DNA of 64,000 nt from Dittrichia graveolens (lineage: Eukaryota > Streptophyta > Magnoliopsida > Asterales > Asteraceae): positions 1,178,001-1,242,000 of the forward strand of contig JARJIL010000003.1 in the NCBI GenBank assembly GCA_038502395.1, in the 5' to 3' direction. Below the pieces are notes generated by a model. That model searched no databases, had not been told where the DNA came from, and saw nothing but the letters and a program-made list of their open reading frames with translations. Made by a program: the position numbers and the translations under genes. Below are positions 46,383-58,002 of this stretch, in pieces (within the stretch, counting starts at the first letter, position 1; every line of letters starts with the position of its first letter).

Positions 46383-49300
46383 GATCGAACGCGGTAACCA
46401 GAGGGAGAAGGATCGCGAAAGAGCTCAAGCTCGTACCGGCGGTAAAGGGAAGAACAAAGACGATGGGTTGACTCCTGAACAACGCCGTGAAAGGTTTGAT
46501 TTTTTGCCCTAATTTTGGTCGGATGTTTATGTAATTCTGTGCCGCTTTCTGTTAAATCTTATGGTGGTTCGTTTACTCGTTGAGTGTTATGATCAAACTT
46601 AGATTTATGTCATGATGATGTATTGGATCTGGAAAATACTCTTGCTATATTTGTGAATAAGATCCCTTCGTATATCGTATGTCATTGTTGGATTGATAAA
46701 CACATGAACAGTAATGCTTGTAGTTAACGAGGAGTCTAGCACCCTTTTTTGTGGTTTAGCCCGTTTTGATGAGGGTTTATGCTTTCTGTGTTGGTATCTA
46801 TTGCATCTTATGGTTTTTAGTCCTCTTGAGTGTTTTGATCTAACTCAGATCTGGTTCTTATCATGAAATGGATCTAGCTCGTACTTTTGTTAGATTTGTG
46901 AATTACACCCTTTTTATGTCCTTATAGGATTAATAATCACAAAAACAGTAAAAATTGTAGTTAACAAAAGTATGAGCACTCTAGTTTTTACATTTTGCTA
47001 GAATTCTTACATGTGTCATGAAACCAATGACCTATGGCGTGCTTAGTGAACTAAGACAATTTTTCATATGAAGAAAAGTAATCATCAAAGGGAGTGTCAG
47101 GATTGCTTATTTAAACAGCTCATCTTTTTATTGCATCTCTTAGAGGGTTTATGTAAGTGCTTATCTGTATTGTGTTATTTTAAAGCAGATAAACAATCCC
47201 AACCCGCTCTCTTGAAAACTGTTTATCTGCTTCTTTTAGAAGGAATTAGTTCTTAAAACTAAGCAGCCTACTTATTTACAAAGTATATAATCACTGTAAA
47301 ATAAGCACCCTCAAACACCCCTGAAGCAGATAAACATTCTATGGCTCTGTGCTATTTGGATGAAAAAAATGGTTATGCTTGTCTATTTTTTCAAACCAGT
47401 TTATTCTTGGTGGATTCAAAATTGCAAGTTTATTATTAGGGTGAAATTTACCCTTTTTTAAAATTATTTTTTAGAAGTTTAACTGTTTAAGAGACATTTA
47501 GTGTTTTTCAAAGTTGAAATTTGTTTATATGATGTTAAGAGTCACATTATACTTGCTTTTTTGGAATGGAGAGAATCATGTAACTTTTTACGTAATCAGT
47601 AATGTTGCAATTATTGAAGGATGTTGCGTGCATATTTTTACTACTTAATATTGAATGTAAAATTGGAAAATCCTTTGAAGTTATTTTAATACCTCATCAT
47701 CTATTGGCCAGATATGCATTACACATGAATTTTTAGAGTGTAAATGCAAAAAAAAAAAAAGTACTTGGTCATTTTGTCAGAAAGGTGTTCATTTGTTGAC
47801 AACAATCGAAATTAAACTCTTGGTTTAAAAAAGAAGTGCCTAGGCGCTATGAGGCGATGGTCAGGGCACTTCGGAGTAGGGTAGGCGAGGCAATAATAGG
47901 AAGGCACTTGGAGGTGTGCCTCTTGGCACTGGTTAAGGCGAGGTGTGCTTCAAGGCTTATTAGTGCTTCGTGTACATACACTAAGCTTTCTAGATTGTTT
48001 TGGCTTTTTTGGTGGGCTTTTATGAGCGGCCTTCTTTTATTGGGCTACCTTTAGAGCCGGATATACCTTAAATGGCGATAAGGCAGAGAGCCAATGCAAC
48101 CGCCATGATCGTGTGACTTGCGTCTATGTAGAAATCGAAGGTTGTGGATATGAAGCAGTAAAGTGATCCTCTCCTCTATTCTCCTCTCAAGCTGTTAAAA
48201 ACATCTCCTACAGGGCTGCAGGTATGATATGTACTTATCACGAGCCTGGTTTATCCGACTAGAACATCAGTATTAGGGAGTAATGGATCTTGACCATTAA
48301 AAAGTAACAAAGAAAAAGGCCCTGCTCACCCTGCATCTAGTAGACCATCTCATAGAGGCTTGGTGGATGAAGATGTGAATATGAGATTGAAGAAGATATT
48401 GCTATTAGAGTTTCTAGTGGCAATGTTCAAGGGAGATTAACTTGTGGTCACTCTTGGTTACTTTCACATTTGCTTTTGACATTGACGCTTATTATGCCTT
48501 TTGGACTACTTCTGTTTTGTTTAGTATTTAAGTATCTATAAGGTAGTGTATGTGATATAAGAGTAATTTTTAAGAAATTATAAGGTAGTACATGTGATAT
48601 AGGTGTAATTTATAAGTACTTTTTGAATACTATGCACCTCGCTTGCTTGAGGCGAGCACATCCACCTAGCGCTTTGACTTACAGGATCCCTTAGAGTGTT
48701 TGCATCTTTTGAAACCAAGATTAAACTCGACTCCTTCCATGCTTTGTTCAAAACCATTTTGGACATTTTACCTACCAAAAGAAAACTAATATATTTATAG
48801 CCTCTATTTAATCACCAATTGAAACCTATTTCAAGAAATCGAAAGTTGAATGTTATGTTGTTCTTACCAAAAGCTCCATAACTTTCTTTAGGACTTTAGG
48901 TAACTCCAAATGTTAGGGCCAGTTGTGTTTGAAAGCCGACTTCAAGAGCTTTAGTCTTTAGTTTGGTCTGCCGACTATGCCCAATAGTTAAAGTTTGTTT
49001 CAGTTAGTTTAGGCTTTAGATATCAATCATACATGTATCTATTGTTTATGAATTATCATGTATACATAAACATTAACATATAATTAAAGTAGCATGTGGA
49101 AGGCATTAACCATTCCGGACGTTGTACCTATCCAATCAAAGCTCTTAAAGCCAGGATATCAAACCCACCTGGCCTTGATATGTTTGGAGTTGCATACATA
49201 AATCTGTAATCTTGTAGCGAAGACAACATAGCATTCAGTTTCTGTTCTTGAGTTTTTTTTTTCTTTTTAAATAAATGTGCATTGGGTGATTGCTATTAAG

Positions 49301-50643
49301 TTTCTTTTATTTTTTGATAAGAGAGCTATGAAGAATATAATATGTGTAAGCATAGTCACATAGATCGCTCCAGAAGCCACGATCTCCGTTCCCGTCACTC
49401 CGTTCCCAATCGAGGTACGTTTTCGATCCCGTCGTTAGTAGGATCGCGACCCCAATCGATGGTCAAATCGATCAATTGCCCATTCAATTCATCGACTGGA
49501 ACACAAATTGGAACGATCCAGTCAAGATCAAAACGCGAATTTCATCGATTGGGGTTGATTGCCTCTTCAATTCGCCGACGGTATCATCGATTGGAACGAT
49601 CCAGTCAAGATTAAAAAGCGAATTTCATCTATTGGGGTCGATTGACCATCGATTGGGTCGTATTTCTTCAACCGGCGGGAAAACTGAAATCCAATTGGCC
49701 ATACCCAGCGTACCCAAGCCTCGTTACCTGATTTCATACCAGTCAACTAATTACACACTCTTCAATTTGACTCCAATTGGCACTGTTTATGCTTATGTTT
49801 TTTTTAATTCTGCACTCTTTGGCTTTCTGTAATTCTACAGTTCAATTATACACTGTCTAGTGCAATTCTGGTCTGTTTTAATGAATTACAGCATGTTATT
49901 GTTTATGTTTTCTGTTAATTGTTATGTTTCTGATTTGTTTTTTAATACTAGAATGTTTTTTAATGTTTGGTTCATGAAATCTGTTTTTGGTAGTGGGTAA
50001 AGTGTACCAAAACGTAAGGTACATCGTACCGAGCGCGTACCCAAATGAACCTACCCCCCTCTGTACCGGATACGCCCAACCTAGCGAACCGTGTTTCCGA
50101 TCCTCGTTCCCGTACCGAAGCAATCCGCAAACTATGTGACTATGTGTGTAAGAGTGTTGCAAATGTTGTTTATCTGTAAGAAATATATGCTTACCCTTTA
50201 GTCTCTCTCCTCCCTCCAAAACCAAGCTGCGCGCCAGCTAAATATTAAAATGCATCCATCATCATTCGTGTAAATTATGATTTTTTTTATTTTTATTTTT
50301 ATTTTTTAGTATGATTGTTGGTAACAAGAAGTCAAGTATGATGTTCTGAATAGTAACTTGGCAACTGCTCCCTTTTGATCACTTTGTTTTAACCATTCAT
50401 GAAAAATATTGAAACCTAAGTGACTATAGTGGAACAATATTGAAATTCGGTTACTATATAATAATTTTCGCCCGCCACTTGACCGAGGGGAATTTTATTT
50501 ACAGCGTGGATATTTTTATTGTATACTTTGATGCTAATTTACAGAAAATATGCAGGGATGGAAAAGCGCTCCAAGAGAAGGCTGCTAAGAAAGCAGCACA
50601 GGCAGCTGCAGGGAGTGGTGATGCTGGAGGTAAAAAGAAGTAG
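46383..50643 (+). CDS. SERF/4F5-type small basic protein, start not located
   Basis: Small, charged, intrinsically disordered protein family (SERF; promotes aggregation of amyloid-type proteins in animals; plant role unclear). Exon 46383-46493 encodes RGNQREKDRERAQARTGGKG followed by KNKDDGLTPEQRRER. Exon 50556-50643 encodes ALQEKAAKKAAQAAAG, then a Gly tail and KKK stop. The splice phase joins them at AG|G (Arg). Plant homologues begin MTRGNQ, but here the codons before RGNQ are ATC GAA, preceded by an acceptor-like AG (46381-46382) and an in-frame TAA. So the ATG must lie in an upstream exon I cannot place, or has been lost. The 4,062-bp intron is almost all transposon. Confidence 0.75.
46494..49350. 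other. First part of the SERF intron: decayed repeats
   Basis: 47833-48690 has GTGCCTAGGCGCTATGAGGC at one side and CACCTAGCGCTTTGACTTAC at the other, a loose inverted pair that suggests another degraded TIR element. 48300-48430 may hold a fragment of transposase-like coding sequence, which I could not identify. No host gene. Confidence 0.35.
49351..50144. mobile_element. hAT-type element with 8-bp TSD in SERF intron
   Basis: The 13-bp ends CATAGTCACATAG / CTATGTGACTATG are perfect inverted repeats, directly flanked by perfect 8-bp duplications TGTGTAAG (49343-49350 and 50145-50152). The subterminal zones share CGTTCCCGT and CGATC motifs in opposite orientation. The interior holds an 83-bp tandem duplication. 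Confidence 0.9.
49480..49660 (+). repeat. 83-bp tandem duplication inside the hAT-type element
   Basis: GGAACGATCCAGTCAAGAT occurs at 49510 and 49593, followed both times by a GCGAATTTCATC(G/T)ATTGGGG block and GATTG. About two copies. Confidence 0.75.
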
Positions 50644-51746
50644 CAACAAATAACACAAGTCTTGAAGATTTCTGTTTTCTATGAATGATGAATTATAGGT
50701 AAAATCAAGTTTCACATCACTTGATATTATCAAAACGTTTATAAAAATACTAATACATTTGGCTTGTATCTCAGTGCTTTTTTTTTAAATCAAGAAACAA
50801 TCTTTCAGCTTTTTCATTTTTAGTCACTAAAAACAATACATTAAGCTATTCAAACTTTACGATCATGACTGACTTCGTTTTCCATAGCTTAGATCTCTTC
50901 TTGATACAACTTAAGTGAACTTACGACTGATTAGTTCTCACTAGATTGAGAACTATTCTTGAAGAAGAAGGAAAAAAAGAAGTATTTAGATATTCGAATC
51001 TCGGCGAGATTAGCATAGCCAATTTTTACAACCCTTGAACTCATATTTTTCCTATGACCGCTATCCGCTTTCTTGACAAGATCAACTGCACAATATATGG
51101 TCAAGTCAAATTCTAATAATGAAAAAAAGTTATATATGTGTTACAGAATAGTGATAATTTCTTGTGTCAAATCTGGCTACAAGACTGAATCTGGTTAAAA
51201 TCAAGAATGAATACGTTTTTCACCAATCAATCTAACATCCTAACTTTAAAATGATGGCCAGCCAACTACAAACAAAAATCATATCTTATTAAATCCATTG
51301 ATTATCAATTAAAGATACAAATAAAACTTTGTATTCTTAAATGACAAAAGAAATAAATACTTCAAAATATATTATATACAATATTATTTATTTATTTATT
51401 TGCCCAATAAATAAATTGAAGTTATTAGTTATTTTTAAATAAAAAGAAGTAAACCAATTATTTTCAGTATAATAAGAAAGAGAATTAAATATAATTAGCA
51501 AACAACGATATAATTTTAAAAGCAAAATGGAGTTGTTATGTCTTATTTAATCTATTATTAATTAGTATAGTATGTTCCAACTAGACAAGCTTATCTCTAC
51601 AACTCATTTTGTATAAATATATAATTTCAAGCAATTAATTGAAAAAATTCCAGCATATGTAAATTTATCTAAACTTAGTCCAACATTAGAATGTATTATT
51701 ATTATTATTATTCCAGATTTCCAATATATACCTTAAATAGAATATA
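50644..51746. other. SERF 3' region and AT-rich intergenic DNA
   Basis: No gene seen. Simple AT-rich sequence with short (ATT)n at 51696-51712. Confidence 0.35.
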
Positions 51747-52625
51747 GAGTTAATTTTATAAATGGTACTTTAACTAACCGCAAATTGCAAGTTTGATCCT
51801 TTTTTTTGAAAAAGTTGTAAATTTCATTCTTAAACTACCATTTTGTTGCATGGATGGTCCTTTTTAACGACTTCCGTTAACTAGGTCTGTTAAATTAAGG
51901 GTATTTTTACTATTTTTCTAATTATTAATTGGTTTTATAATTATTAATTGGTTTTAAATATTTTTTTTAAATACATATTTATTATAATATGGACACAACT
52001 CGTCCTATCCATCAAACTCACATTATATTACATATATTACCACCGCCCACCTACCACCACCACTAAGAACACATACACACACACACACTCTCTCTCTCTC
52101 TAAAATTCCAACCACCAAGAAAACCATCTCCACCTCTGCCATCACCACTCCCACATTGGCAGCGACCTACTCACTCTCTCTAAAATTTCAACCACCAAGA
52201 AAACCACCACCACCGACCACCTCCACCTCTGCCATCACCGACGCCACATTCACCGCTACCATCACCACCGGCACCAAGAACACACAGACACACACCAACA
52301 TTCACGCCACATTCTCTCTCTCTCTCTCTCAAACTCCAACCAACAAGAACACCCACCCACCGCCACCGACACCTTGTTAAACCACTGCCACCGCTACCAT
52401 CACTACAAAATCAAAACCCACCACCAAAAAGGAAACCCCAAATGGTTAAAACACTCACACACACACACACATACAACCCTAAATCCATAAAACCCCAGAT
52501 TCGAAATCCATAAAACCCTAAATCGATGTTAGGTCGAAACACACACACACACACACACGTACTCGAAATCAGAAAACCCAAACTGTTAAAAAAGCACCCA
52601 AAAACGAATCCCATAACAGGTTATC
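51747..52625 (+). mobile_element. Mutator-type terminus with GC-rich, leader-like cargo
   Basis: GAGTTAATTTTATAAATGGT, then CTTCCGTTAACTAGGTCTGT and AAGGGTATTTTTACT, resembles the TIR that starts at 63751 and, more loosely, the one at 37443. The right terminus was not found. The interior 52030-52600 is CA/CT-rich (CACCACCAC, (CT)n, (CA)n) with an apparent 74-codon low-complexity frame that I do not accept as a gene. Confidence 0.45.
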
Positions 52626-53250
52626 GCTTATTATAGTTTTCACAATACTTCATATTCGGCTCCATACCTGAAATAACAGGAACCAGAACCGTATAGCTTA
52701 TATCAGTTCTAGCATTCATCATTTTCGATTATCAGTTATTTTGATTCCAGTCTGGTTCAAAAACTGAACACACCCCTACCACGCAGCACACAATTCTCGA
52801 TCAGACCTAATTTCTACAATGGTTCCTAATTCCTTCATAGCGGCTCGACACTTCTATGGTTCCACGTTGCAGCGGTCCAACCTCTGATAATCGATACTTT
52901 GATTAGGATTTTTACGATCCGTGTCGACTGTCAATTGGGCCAGTTGAATTCATCACAAAGTTCATCTCAATTTCATCTCGAAGCTGGAGGCACAGCTACT
53001 CCAAACCATATGTTAAAGTGATTCACCTAGGTTTAAAGTTATTTATAAGTTCTTTCTTCAAGTGAACATTCCTAAGGTTGAAGGTTATCTTACTAGTTTC
53101 GATTCAAGGGAGTTTAATCACTTTGTTTTAGTTTATAGTTTTCAAGGGCTTAATGTTGCGATTTCAGTATCTCATGTTCGAGTTACATTCTTAAGTTTTT
53201 GCAATTACAGTGTATAATATCTATGCGTGTGTGTGTGTATATATATATAT

Positions 53251-53520
53251 AAAATTTGAGAACCGTTTTTATTGTGAGTATCATTTTTAACCGCCATTAA
53301 TGCCCATTAATAGGGGTATTTTGGTCTTTTAAATAATTTTCCAACTGTGAATTGCGTTCGGGTGAGTTGTCATTAAAGATCGAGCCTTGATTTTTCCGAA
53401 ATACCCCTCATTAATACATCATTAATGAGCCGTCATTTGCATTGGCCATTGATTTATTTTGATTAGGGGTCAGGATTAGTTCTCACAATGCTCACAATAA
53501 AAATGGTTCTAAAATAAACC
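53251..53520. mobile_element. GAGAAC-type TIR element in a TA tract
   Basis: TTTGAGAACCGTTTTTATTG at the left and CAATAAAAATGGTTCTAAAA at the right are inverted. It lies directly between (TG)n(TA)n at 53227-53250 and (TA)n at 53525-53536. Confidence 0.7.
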
Positions 53521-53539
53521 ATCCATATATATATATACA

Positions 53540-54013
53540 CTAGCATCGTATCCGCGCAATGCTACGAAGTCGAATAGTTTTTGTTTTATAATATGCCGCT
53601 TTAAAAAATGTAATGATATGTTATTCGCAAAATTCAATGTCATAAAATTTTCTTTAGCAACATGTCCTATTTTTTTCAATTTTTCTTTTATTTGCATAAA
53701 CTATTTTATTAATTTTAAAAATAAAATCTAAAAGACATTAAAATAAGGAAAAAAAATCATATTTGTGAAATAAGGATAGAGAGGTTAATAAGATATTAGA
53801 AATTATGTTGTTATGGGTGTATAATTATGTTTGTGTGAGAGTATATTTTAATTGAATAAAAAGTTAAAGTAAATTAGGAGAGGGATTGGAATGGTTAAAG
53901 ATTGAGTGGATGAGATTAAGTTAAATAGAATGAAAGGCCAAGATGTTTTGATTGAATTTTAAGAAGTCTTAAAATTAAGGAGGAGAGAGAGTGTTAAATG
54001 CTTTATATAGTAG

Positions 54014-54018
<5 letters not shown>
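53540..54018 (-). mobile_element. Helitron-like repeat, copy 2
   Basis: On the minus strand it ends GCATTGCGCGGATACGATGC followed by TAG, so it ends in CTAG next to T, as Helitrons do. The body aligns with copy 1 at 32037-32669 without the 122-bp insertion. Confidence 0.6.
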
Positions 54019-54046
<28 letters not shown>

Positions 54047-55240
54047 TTAGGTTCAAATAAAAAAATATTAATATAAAAAGAGTAACGAGAATTCTGAATG
54101 TGACATATGGTATAACTAACAAAAGAGTAGAATAGGTAAATTAAAATTTATATCCCCACATTACTCTCTCTCCTTTAAAATCTTCATTACTCTCTTTTTC
54201 CCTATTTTCATGGTAAACCCTAAACTACCTTCCCTGCCTCTCCATCCGCCCACTGCCTTTGTTCTTCCTCATTTTCTCATCTGTGAAGGGAGTTGAAGAA
54301 TCATCAAAAAAGAATACCTACATCCCTGTCCCCAATCGTTGTCCAATGTATTCATCGCGTCATCGGCACCCTTGTCCACCACTGCTAGCCACCGGCCTTG
54401 CAGCATCGAGAAATAAGAACCACTAAGGGTTTCTATCCGTCGCAATGGCCTTAGCCCATGCTCCACTCCAATAGCTTCAATGACCGAGAACGAAGAGCCA
54501 CCGAAGTTTTCCCCTGTCTACGATGGCTTCACAGATGCTCCTGGCCTTCATCGGTTGCATCACCCCTTTGATGGCTTTGTTGTTCTTCATCGGCGGAATG
54601 TAATCGCCAGTTGCCATTTCTTGTGCGTAACTCCAAAAATGTGCAGTTAGTTGGTTTTCATTTTTTTTTCCCCGTAATTTTTTTTGTCTTTTGCTCTAGA
54701 GAAGCTCATAGTTGATTTTTTGTATATTTATGTATCTTTCCCTAGAACTAGAGCTAATTATTAATAAAAAGTGTTTCTTGTTGATGTGTGAAAAACATCT
54801 TGTGCATCATATTCAAGTTGGGATATGAATCATGTTTATGATTCTTGGTTTATGCTTATGTATCATTTTTACAATCAATGGAATCGAAAAAAGGATTTGC
54901 ATAGAAAAAAGGATTTGCATAATATTCTTTTGATGAATTGCTATTGTGCACCAGTGAATAAATTTATTGTGTATCAATTTATTATTGATGATTTCTTGAT
55001 GTGCATCAAATTATAATTGATGATTTTTTGATGTGCATCAATTTATAATTGATAATTTGTGTTGTGCATCAAATCTATTAATCCATCGCTTTTTGAATTT
55101 CGAATAAGTGTTTTTAGTGTGAAATATGTTTACATGATTTTAGAAGGTGGGTAAATAACAAAAGACTAATATACCCTCAACTAACCAATTTTAATTAATT
55201 AATTTAAACAAAGTTAGTTATTATCTCATAAATCTAATGC
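54019..55240. other. TA/GA tract, TE-like DNA and a minisatellite
   Basis: 54041 onward (TTAGGTTCAAATAA) resembles the left end of the 41291 element and is followed by a leader-like GC-rich segment (54200-54620). 54957-55085 holds about four copies of a roughly 35-bp GTGCATCAATTTATAATTGA unit. No gene. Confidence 0.4.
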
Positions 55241-55448
55241 CTCATTTGAGAACCAATTTTATTGCGAGAACCACGATATCCGATCTTAGCCGTTCATTTT
55301 GGATAATGGAATTCATGGATGAAGAGCGTGGGGGGATTGGATGTGGCATTGAGTATGTAAAAAATTCATGGGTGGGCAATCCAATTGAAAGAGGAGGAAT
55401 TATACGGCTAAAATTGATTCTCGTAATAAAAACGGTTCTCAAATGAAC
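55241..55448. mobile_element. GAGAAC-type MITE, copy C
   Basis: CTCATTTGAGAACCAATTTT and ACGGTTCTCAAATGAAC are inverted ends. The centre matches copies A and B in reverse (GGATAATGGAATTCATGGAT). Followed by an (AC)n tract. Confidence 0.75.
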
Positions 55449-55471
55449 TTTTCACTATATACACACACACA

Positions 55472-56020
55472 CTACTATATTAAGCATACATCCTTAAAAA
55501 ATTAAGAGTTCTTAATTTTTCAATCAAAACTAAATCTTCACCCTTAATTTTATTTACATTAATCTCATCTATCAATTCATTAAACCCCCCCTCTATTATT
55601 TCTCATTCAACAAATAAATGTCTTGATTGCAATAAATTATAATTTATTTTTCTCTAAAAATATACATATCAATTTTTTTAGCGTCTACACTAATATTATG
55701 TTCTTGAGTAACATGAAAATGTTATAAGTTTTAAATAGTGCTTATGATTTTCAAGGTCAACATAAGATATTAGTATTATTTGTACCGCCTTGTATTGTTT
55801 TTAAGTAAAAGTGTATAAACAATATTACCACATTATTAAATAAAAGCTTTCATATAACATAAATTTGATGAATAATACCACTTAAATTATTTCAATTTTT
55901 TTGTAACATTTAGGCTTCATTCGTAAGCATAATTTCTTCCTCCGTCCTCATCACTAGAACTCTACAAGTATTCACCATCATCCTTCTTTGATCATCGCGC
56001 CGCATTGCGCGGATACATTC
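55472..56020 (+). mobile_element. Helitron-like repeat, copy 3
   Basis: Starts CTACTATATTAAGCATA and has near its 3' end the hairpin-like CGCGCCGCATTGCGCGG at 55996-56012. Same family as 53540 and 32037 in opposite orientation. The final CTRR is not visible. Confidence 0.5.
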
Positions 56021-57759
56021 TTTTCTTACTAAAAACAATCGGTGGATCCTAACATCCTATGAATACGTCTTTTGTTCCCAAAGAAAGGATTAGTAAGAAA
56101 GGATGTAGCATTTTCCATTCCTAAATACTATCAGATATTTCAGTTCAGCTCAATTTTAAGGAACCAAAATATCTCTTTTTCTTATTACAACAGCCCATTT
56201 TGTTAAAGCCAAAAACCGGATATCGAAAATCATTAGAATCGAACCAAAATCCGGCTTCAAAACCGAACATATCTCTATGTAGTGGTGAATTTTGTCAAGA
56301 ATTTTTTATGTACATATATGAATGTTATTTGGGGCTAAATACCGAACTACACAATGTCTCTCCTGCGTGAAGTTCACCATGGAGCTTCATAACATGTTGA
56401 CGAAGACCTCCGAACTAAAATAGTGTAATCTCTTAAAAATTTCTAAGTGCAACCCAAAATAATGACTAATAATTATTTGGCCTTACGAATTAAAGATTTA
56501 AACGAAATTGCTTTAATTTGTTGTTTAAAGCTTTAAGCACTTGAGGCTACTTGCTTTGATGTCACTCTGATTTCAATGTCAACCATAGCCGCAACAATAT
56601 TACTCATTTACGTCTTAATGAGGTATGCGAGAGTTAAAATATATACAGCTCTAACTTTATTTATAGTTAGAGAGATTGCTTTCAGAAAACCTCTGAAAAA
56701 AAGCGAGCTTGTTATTATGACTAGCCTAATTAATCATGATGTTATTTTTGCAGAGTATTTAGGATTTAGCATTCCTCAAGTTATTGTGCTATAATAAAAA
56801 TAGCTTTTCGTATTTTTAAAATTTTGCTAAAATGTTTTTTTATATAATAACCTTAATTAAAATTTTAAACTCTTTTATGTTAATCTTTCTATGTAATCAA
56901 AAGTAGATCTATATACCTTTTACTAAATTATAAACCAAGTAAAAGTAAAATATAGATTTAGAATTGTGTGTGTGAATGAATAATTGATATAGCATAACAT
57001 CATTTTCAAATAAAAATATACAAGTAAAAGAAATATTTTACATCAAAAGAATTTTCGTCTGATGGTACTAAGGTGTGTTCATCCCTCATTGAGATTTAAT
57101 ATTAAGGATTCAAGTCTTATTATTATCATAAATGTAGTTTAATAGGGTATGTATTTGTTATTTTTAAAAATATTTTATCTATCTCTAAACATGTTATATT
57201 TAATGGTTATTCGAATAAAAAGTTTGTAAAGTAATATAAAAAGACAATGTAGTTAAATGGTCGCTTCATTTCATTTTGAAAAATGATATATCCTCCTATA
57301 TTTTTACTTATCATAGTCATGTTAAGTCAATTAATTTTTTTCTTTACCTTTTCCATTAATTTTAACATTTATGTTGATCCTATTAGTAAGATGAGAAGTA
57401 GAAGAAAAAAATAAAGGGAGCTGATTTGTACACAACAAAATTTCTCCATACACAACAAGTGCAAATTGTTAATAGCATACGGTACAAGTTGATAATGCAT
57501 CAACTTGTTGTGTATGACTAATTTTGTTATGTACGAATCATTACCAAAAAATAAAATAATATATCACATCTCTTTCATTTTTTATGCAAAACAAACATGA
57601 CGATATAACTATCTATCATTCAATTCCATCACTAACTCAATTACCTTATCCATCTCATTATTTTGTCCTTTTATTATGTTAAACCAAAAACACACTTACT
57701 CTTCTAAACAACGTCATGCCAGTTGCTCTAATGTCATCATATCCATTACATAATTTTTT
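56021..57759. other. Intergenic DNA with one possible SINE
   Basis: 57056-57140 shows GATGGTACTAAGG (A-box-like) and, about 30 bases later, GGATTCAAGTCTT (B-box-like), a weak tRNA-derived SINE signal. The 72-codon frame at 56576-56794 has no recognisable domain. Nothing else seen. Confidence 0.3.
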
Positions 57760-57975
57760 AGGGTAATCTTCATCAAATATATTTAATTTTATATTTTTGG
57801 TTATTTAGTGTATTGAACTTCAAAAGGTTTTTTTTATCAAACTTTTAATTTGTTAGTATTATATGTACTTTAGTTACATAAAAAAAGAAAAAATATATAT
57901 AAATTTAGTATACATAATAGGAAATTTAATACACACAATAAGTAGAAAATTAAATACACTTAAAAGAACTTTACC
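57760..57975. mobile_element. Palindromic MITE, copy 4 (degenerate)
   Basis: GTGTATTGAACTTCAAAAGG and ATCAAACTTTTAATTTGTTA on the left, inverted TTTAATACACACAAT-type units on the right. Most diverged copy of the family at 18554. Confidence 0.45.
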
Positions 57976-58002
57976 CTGTTTTCTAATATAATCATATACT
58001 AA

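Noticed and set aside
48300..48430. Possible hAT transposase remnant
   Set aside because: A few suggestive residues only; no zinc finger or dimerisation motif can be read in any frame.
52156..52380. 74-codon Thr/Pro-rich frame
   Set aside because: CT/CA-rich low-complexity cargo of a Mutator-type fragment; no homology recognised.
54957..55085. Regularly repeated TGATGTGCATCAA units, CRISPR-like at first sight
   Set aside because: Spacers are not unique and units are imperfect tandem minisatellite copies in plant nuclear DNA.
56576..56794. 72-codon hydrophobic frame
   Set aside because: AT-rich chance frame with no family resemblance and no gene context.
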